DNA from: Paracentrotus lividus
Taxonomy: Eukaryota > Echinodermata > Echinoidea > Camarodonta > Echinidae
Length of the DNA stretch: 64,000 nt
Reading direction: 5' to 3'
NCBI GenBank assembly: GCA_940671915.1
Contig: CALNVZ010003432.1
Location: 11,868,356-11,932,355, forward strand
This document shows positions 60,101 through 64,000 of the stretch, piece by piece. Position numbers and translations under genes: made by a program. Under the pieces are notes generated by a model. That model had not been told where the DNA came from and made no database searches. It saw only the letters and a program-made list of their open reading frames with translations. Within the stretch, counting starts at the first letter, position 1; every line of letters begins with the position of its first letter.

Positions 60101-62576
60101 TAACCATTTATGGATGTCGTTACTATTTAGTTTATATTCTCTTGAAAAGAATTAAACTGTTTAAAAGTATAAGCTGCTTCACATTGCAAATAATGTCTGA
60201 AAATGTATCTGATTATTTCAAAAGAATTGATTAATGTTTCATGTTAGTATTGTGGTTCAAAGAGCTTGCCGTATAATCAGCCATATAAGTTAAGCCACTA
60301 TGTACGGTAGGCTTAAAGTTAAGATAAAATTCTCATTTTTATGAGCGTATTTGAAGGCGCATCTCGATTTAAGACTTTTGGCTTAGCCAAAATCTAAGAA
60401 TTCATGCTTAAACTGTCAAAATTGGCTAAGCCAAAGTCTTAAGTTAAAGAAAAAATCTTAGCCATTTGGTTATGGATTGCGCATTTTGGCTAAGAATTTT
60501 GTCTTAGCCAAAAGAAAGCAAAATGCTTTAAATTTCATGCTAAGTCGTTTATGGATCGGGCCCAGGGCTCTACACATTTAAAAAAAATGCCTGGTTCAAC
60601 CCCCCCCCCCTCCCCTCCAACCCCTCTTCCCCTCCAACCCCTCTTCCCTCTCCAACTCCTCCCCCCCCCCCCCCCGATTATCCCCATTCCGAAATGAGAG
60701 GTTTTAAACGAATCCTTCACCACGTCTCAGAATGTATAGCGTATTCTGGGTTATGAAGTCTCCACGCACAGCCCACTGGGTAAGACGCCACTGATGCACG
60801 CGACAGAGCGGTGTACCGCGGTGGTGATTTGATCACGCAAGGCCTCGTCATCCTAATTTCGCTGTACTGTTTTACAGTCAGAGCAATAGGATTTTACTAA
60901 TTTTGTTCCCTTTTGCACTTGCACAAAACGATCTTTTATATTAGCTCACAAATACATCAAAGCATGAACAAAAAGGAAAGAGGGAGTTTTAGGGTGAACT
61001 TCACTTGGGGGTCATTGCACAAAACCATATTACAAATACATCAAAGCATGGACTCCCTGGTCTTGAAAGAAAAGGGGGGTTTTAAAGGGGACCAATACCC
61101 AAGGAAAGAGCACAATCAGAGGAGCAATTTAAAAAAAGTTTCATCAAAATCGGTTATAAAATAAGAAAGTTATGGAAGTTTGAAAAGTCTCGTTTTACCT
61201 TCTATGGGGATCCTCAAATTGGCAACATCGGCTTCAAAATGGCCGATTTTATGGACAACTCTCCATTGGTTTTGTACACAAATTTTCAGATTTTCCCCAT
61301 TTTCTTTCAAAATATGTCTTTTTCACTTCTGAGCTCAAAATATGTCATGGAAAAATATATTTCACACAACATATGTTGAGCTCAGAAGGAGGTAAAACAT
61401 ATTTTGAAAGAAAATGGGGAAAATCTGAAAATTTGTGTACAAAACCAATGGAGAGTTGTCCATAAAGTCGGCCATTTTGAAGCCAATGTTGCCAATTTGA
61501 GGATCCCCATAGAAAGTAAAACGAGATTTTTAAAACTTCCATAACTCTCTTATTTTATAACCGATTTTGATGAAACTTTTTTTTAAATTGCTCCTCTCAT
61601 TATGCTCTTTCCTATGAAAGTGATTATTTCCATGGGTATTGGTTTCCTTTAAAGCTAATCTAGTGTTGTAGTCATAAGATTGAATTGTGGAAGAAACTGT
61701 CTCAAAGTGATGGGAAAGGTTGATAACAGTGAATCTGAGAATGGTTTATCGATGTGAGGATTTGGAATCAAGAAAGTTATAAGAAATTTACCAATTATGT
61801 TAAGAGTAACATGCAATGGACACAAAAATGCATGAATGGGACTACATGCACATCTGCTCGCATGTTCGGGACCTGAAAATATCAGCTTTTTTGGCCATAT
61901 TATCATTATGAAGGCTTTTGAAGAGCAATCCTTTTCAGTGGAGCCTTCTACTATAAAATTCTTCCTAAATACCTTGAAAATAATTTGAAAGCTTACAATT
62001 ATTTTCTTGATCCATATGGTTCACCTTTCCCACTACACTAGATTCTCTTTAAAGTGAACTTCATTTGGATGTGAGGGAGGAGGATTTGTTCCATGAAACC
62101 ATCACAAGTGCAAGATCACGTGTGCCAAGGTACACGTGCTGTCTTTGATGCTTACCTCCAAAAATTGGATGTGACCCAACTAGTTTGTAGACAAGAAAAT
62201 GTATGGTTTTCATATAGCAGGTTGTCCTGTTTTGAACACATTAATTAGAAAAATTTTATTGGCAAGTATAATCTTGTACACTTGTATGTCTTTGGAAGTT
62301 AGTTTTAATCCCTTTCAAAAACATCCGGATTATATCTAAATTAGGAACAAATTCAAGGGGCAGGATAAGTGTATCGTAAAATGGCTTTAATAAAGATGTA
62401 TTAAAACCTCCCTTTTAAAATAGTGAGATTATTCCCACTGTATGGGCTCCTGACGTAAGTGTGTCCTTCTTGTTCCCATGACAACAGAGATCAACAGCTT
62501 CTAGAAGATTGGAGGCAGGAGACGAGGGACATGCAAAGGAAGCACTACATCAGGGCAGTCAAGAACGCCCAGCAAG
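47838..62576 (+). CDS. LRRC27: LRRC27-like leucine-rich repeat protein gene, 3'-incomplete (seven exons in window)
   Basis: Seven exons join in frame: 47,838-48,101; 49,222-49,352; 50,344-50,402; 50,948-51,094; 51,958-52,243; 58,760-58,894; 62,488-62,576. All have GT/AG borders and matching phases, giving 370 codons plus one base. Residues 1-60 are acidic (Glu/Asp-rich around 25-40). LRRs run from about 64 to 175, with LxLxxN cores LYLEGN, LDLRNN, LLLEGN and LNLRGN, closed by PIEFPPQ as in vertebrate LRRC27. Residues 200-260 are Ser/Asp-rich. From about 297 a Lys-rich stretch leads into a Glu/Lys/Gln coiled-coil (LKQKQLVMEQKRK, then LEDWRQETRDMQRK) that closely resembles the same part of human LRRC27 (about 530 aa). 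The start is the first ATG after an in-frame TGA at 47,799, with A at -3 and G at +4. The C-terminus lies beyond 64,000. The family is poorly characterised; I recall testis-enriched expression in mammals but infer no activity. Identification is from recall of the human protein, not a search. Confidence 0.9.
48102..49221. repeat. Intron 1 repeats
   Basis: It contains a segment near 48,135 (ggattcatatagcgcctta), G-rich low-complexity DNA at 48,460-48,750, and 48,960-49,080 with a taccaggtacccatttacgc and ctgggtggggag stretch. I recall both segments as common dispersed repeats in marine invertebrates; they may be two ends of one element. Confidence 0.45.
49222..49352 (+). CDS. LRRC27: LRRC27-like exon 2 (LRRs)
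   Basis: The acceptor is tatttgtag| and the donor is cg|gtgagt. The exon opens directly in FLYLEGN and continues through SIPPELF and KWLDLRNNNIHHLPAEVG, two consecutive LRRs. It is 131 nt long and exits in phase 2. Confidence 0.9.
50344..50402 (+). CDS. LRRC27: LRRC27-like exon 3 (LRR)
   Basis: The acceptor ttttacag| and donor gg|gtaagt give a 59-nt exon. With the two carried bases it encodes RCLKTLLLEGNKMSELPPEM, one LRR nearly identical in pattern to the HLKTLLLERN repeat of human LRRC27. It is too short to stand out as an open frame. Confidence 0.9.
50948..51094 (+). CDS. LRRC27: LRRC27-like exon 4 (last LRR and cap)
   Basis: The acceptor is tttttgcag| and the donor is ctg|gtaggt, for 147 nt. 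It encodes QLKTLTGLNLRGNPIEFPPQ, then a helix (KGVKEILRYLREAM) corresponding to the LRR cap of the family. Confidence 0.9.
51440..51605. repeat. TTGGTCTAAT-motif repeat in intron 4
   Basis: Successive gtctaat, ggtctaattaccaactgg and gggctaatactcgc units of about 20 nt, related to 38,560-39,120. Confidence 0.6.
51958..52243 (+). CDS. LRRC27: LRRC27-like exon 5 (Ser-rich linker)
   Basis: The acceptor tgctttcag| and donor caa|gtaagt give 286 nt. Its local GC is visibly higher than that of the flanking introns. It encodes a Ser/Asp-rich low-complexity segment followed by a helix-prone LTYEEYRQHQYQKFKRAG. This is the largest exon in the window. The antisense open frames here are shadows of it. 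Confidence 0.85.
53710..53736 (+). other. Candidate 27-nt microexon in LRRC27-like intron 5
   Basis: A 27-nt segment sits between ttaccccag| and acgaag|gtatag. It would insert nine codons (NMRQVASGR) between exons 5 and 6 with both phases preserved and no stop. The frame fit is suggestive, but a 27-nt match can occur by chance in a 6.5 kb intron. Confidence 0.3.
54481..54882. mobile_element. hAT-like MITE in intron 5, CAGAGATGCCAAGT ends
   Basis: CAGAGATGCCAAGT at 54,487 and the complement ACTTGGTAGCTCTG ending 54,876, flanked by TGCGTG on both sides (54,481-54,486; 54,877-54,882). CAGAG-type ends suggest hAT, though the repeat visible is 6 bp, not 8. The interior includes CG-rich gcgcgcgc runs. 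Confidence 0.6.
56055..56835. mobile_element. piggyBac-like MITE in intron 5 with TTAA flanks
   Basis: TTAA followed by CCCTAATCAGACTGGGG at 56,059, and CCCCAGTCTGATTAGGG followed by TTAA at 56,832-56,835. TTAA duplication with CCCT-type ends is the piggyBac signature. Both subterminal regions carry ggccatcatggcc. The 773-bp interior has no transposase frame. Confidence 0.9.
57050..57850. repeat. Dispersed repeat with GAGACG-family material in intron 5
   Basis: Shares 57,440-57,665 with 37,300-37,525. After agcacactgtatat it continues into gagaccgatttaagact and gagacgtctcatgagt motifs of the GAGACG family. Confidence 0.6.
58318..58417. mobile_element. Short inverted-repeat element in intron 5
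   Basis: tgctagaaactttatgt and the complement acataaaagtttctagca bound about 100 bp. Confidence 0.55.
58470..58757 (+). repeat. 75-bp minisatellite at the end of LRRC27-like intron 5
   Basis: About four tandem units are anchored on AGTAATATTATATTCC-type blocks starting at 58,512, 58,581, 58,656 and 58,733 (spacings 69, 75, 77). The array ends directly in the exon 6 acceptor, so the last unit supplies its pyrimidine tract. Confidence 0.8.
58760..58894 (+). CDS. LRRC27: LRRC27-like exon 6 (basic/coiled coil)
   Basis: The acceptor ttttctcag| and donor aaa|gtaagt give 135 nt. It encodes a Lys-rich run, IRSPPLDPLQAKMAEERR, and KLTQLKQKQLVMEQKRK. The pattern matches the human segment around QEKQALMEQQRR. 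The acceptor tract is the last unit of the minisatellite at about 58,470-58,757. Confidence 0.9.
59490..59565 (-). repeat. tRNA-Thr-like repeat module, first copy
   Basis: On the minus strand: an agctcgatggtatgaagcgc D-arm region, anticodon-loop-like CTAGTAA (AGT, Thr) and box B GGTTCGAATCC. Indels in the D and T arms show it is not a functional tRNA gene. Confidence 0.65.
59703..60092. mobile_element. Palindromic tRNA-Thr-derived element
   Basis: The arms pair from gatagatttgaaactgacca at the left to the complement at 60,060, centred near 59,932. Each arm has a tRNA-like segment; the left one (59,773-59,849, minus) keeps CTAGTAA and a box B-like sequence, the right one has lost most of it. 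Confidence 0.7.
60600..60676 (+). repeat. C-rich low-complexity tract
   Basis: Repeats of CCCCTCCAACCCCTCTTCC and C runs. Confidence 0.8.
61075..61655. mobile_element. 575-bp foldback with about 270-bp arms in intron 6
   Basis: aaaggggaccaatacccaag at the left pairs with the complement of gggtattggtttcctttaaag at the right. The arms are nearly continuous to a centre at about 61,355. A diverged copy is at 35,450-36,150. Confidence 0.8.
62488..62576 (+). CDS. LRRC27: LRRC27-like exon 7 (coiled coil)
   Basis: The acceptor gacaacag| and donor caag|gtaggt give 89 nt. It encodes DQQLLEDWRQETRDMQRKHY followed by IRAVKNAQQ, the counterpart of the LQEWRERAQRM region of human LRRC27. It exits in phase 1. 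No convincing following exon appears before 64,000. Confidence 0.85.
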
Positions 62577-63404
62577 GTAGGTCCAGTGGTAGAGAGGTGT
62601 AGGACATGGGTTCAAGCCCCTGAATGACAATTTTATGCTGGTTAGGATGGAACACCCACATTTAGATTAAAAATAACTAGTAGTGTATATGGGTCTTGCT
62701 GCATTAAGCCTTAATTTAAAAAAAAGTGTGCCGGGAATTCTAATCCTCTTTCTTGTTAGGTCGACCTTCACTTTAGGTTTGATGAATGGCAAGGAGTAAA
62801 GGAAAAAGAGAAAAGTGCGGTCTCTATAATAGTTTGTATGCGATGAAAGACTTGCGAATATCTCATGTAAATCTCTAAAGCTGAAATTGAGGTACTGCAA
62901 CTGCAGTTTAGATCTGGGGTATTGAGGTTGATTTTAACGGAGAGAAAATGTAATGATGAAGCGCTAAATGTCCTTCAAATTAATTTTAGGTCTCAATTGT
63001 TTTGCAAAGCAAAAGAGCCTGGCTCATTTTTTCATTTTTACAAGATAGATGTTCGGGAGAGCAAAAAAAAAAATGATTTGCCAAGCACTTTAACATATTG
63101 GATCGCCTTTCCTTTGACACATGGTGGTAGCTTTATTTTTCGGGTAAGACAGCCAGGATTTAGACACTACATCGCTTGACTGATTGGAGTACATGTATTT
63201 AGAGATTACCCCAAAAAAGTGATTTTCACCGTAATTTGAGATACAAAGTTTTATCAGCCCATCAACGAAATATATCAGAAATATTCATTCTGTTTAAAAT
63301 GTAGATGACGTCTCCCCAGACTTTTGATTATATTTGTTTTATTGACTTTTGATTATATTTATTTGATTAACCCATCATTTGTCCTTCATGAGGAAGTAAC
63401 ACTC

Positions 63405-63455
63405 TTAACCCGTTAGGGACTGAGCCCGAATATATTCGGGCTGAGGTCTATGGGA
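63405..63455 (+). mobile_element. Possible left end of a piggyBac-like element
   Basis: TTAA then CCCGTTAGGGACTGAGCCCG and a short palindrome around ccgaatatattcgg. The opposite end is not seen before 64,000. Confidence 0.35.
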
Positions 63456-64000
63456 AATGTGTGTTGTAGCCAAATCAGCTCGTTTATGTCATATATATAC
63501 ATTTATATCATATTTCTCATAATAACATTTAATTGTTTCATCTAGCCCATTGCTTATTGATTCCATTATCTCTATTGACAATTTTTCATTCATTTATTCA
63601 TAATGCCTAACATTTCCGTGGATTCCACAGTGCCTGTTAAAACAAAGTTGTTTTTTTAATCTAACAATAAGCAAATTGATTTATCCTGTGTTGTAGAATT
63701 AAACTAGATGAAACAGATTTCTTGATTAGCCTTTGTTTTTTGCACAAAATCATATATACTATATTAAATAACGATTTTTAGTTCTCTGTATCATAATCAT
63801 TGATCATACTTACATGCTCTCTCTCTCTAAAAAAAATACTTTCTATTTCTACCTTAATTGTTGCAATTTCATGTTACATGTAGGTCTTGGATGGAAACGT
63901 GGTAATCTAGAAGTCCTTCCTTTTTTTTACTAATGATTTAACATTTTGTTGCTGTTTGACTTTAATATGATTGAAGAAATTTTAATATGTCATATTTCAA

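Larger units (their letters stand above)
58926..60563. mobile_element. Intron 6 element with CTTAG motifs, enclosing tRNA-Thr-derived repeats
   Basis: gcccgtattcaataaacgac at the left and gtcgtttatggatcgggc at the right form imperfect inverted ends. Subterminal regions are full of cttagncaaaa and ttgtctaag motifs. The middle contains the tRNA-like palindrome. Confidence 0.65.

Noticed and set aside
63883-63930. Candidate LRRC27-like exon 8 after gttacatgtag|
   Set aside because: The phase could fit, but the continuation hits no clear donor and does not resemble the expected coiled-coil sequence.

Overview
This is an AT-rich, intron-bearing animal nuclear sequence, dominated by transposable-element debris. 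The one protein-coding gene I can support is the 5' and central part of an LRRC27-like (leucine-rich repeat containing 27) gene on the + strand, from 47,838 to beyond the right edge. The density of miniature inverted-repeat elements (MITEs), tRNA-derived repeats, non-LTR 3' ends and simple repeats suggests a marine invertebrate. An echinoderm or other deuterostome is my guess, but species cannot be set from the sequence alone.

Layout: 1-12,900 is non-coding DNA carrying many foldback/MITE elements, several with readable target-site duplications: two hAT-type MITEs with 8-bp duplications, TA-flanked elements with tRNA-like cores, a 1.76 kb element with TAAGAA flanks, and foldbacks. About 12,950-25,020 is one huge inverted repeat with roughly 6 kb arms around a 25-N gap at 18,865-18,889. 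Its arms match closely near the centre and progressively worse outward, which points to a fold-back read or assembly artefact more than a real palindrome. 25,050-30,070 is AT-rich and featureless apart from one 216-bp hairpin. 30,070-43,000 is a dense nest of MITEs, including a clean nested insertion with a 5-bp duplication at 39,545-40,764, and two truncated non-LTR 3' ends. 43,219-43,329 is a 111-N gap. 45,000-45,870 is compositionally alien, with doubled homopolymers and a match to the Tn5/Nextera mosaic end, so it is probably bad sequence.

From 47,838 the LRRC27-like gene is spread over at least seven exons (47,838-62,576) giving 370 codons, with every splice phase fitting. It encodes an acidic N-terminus, about four leucine-rich repeats, a Ser-rich linker and a basic coiled-coil region. 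The last 100-odd residues expected for the family lie beyond 64,000. Its introns contain a piggyBac-like MITE with exact TTAA flanks (56,055-56,835), a hAT-like MITE, a 75-bp minisatellite abutting the exon 6 acceptor, a tRNA-Thr-derived palindromic repeat, and a 575-bp foldback.

The most unusual biology is the TA-flanked element family (four copies) that combines terminal inverted repeats, arrays of a TTTAAACA-type motif and a tRNA-like box A/box B core. At least two other families here (GGTGTTA and CTTAGNC motif arrays) share the terminal-repeat plus dispersed-motif design.
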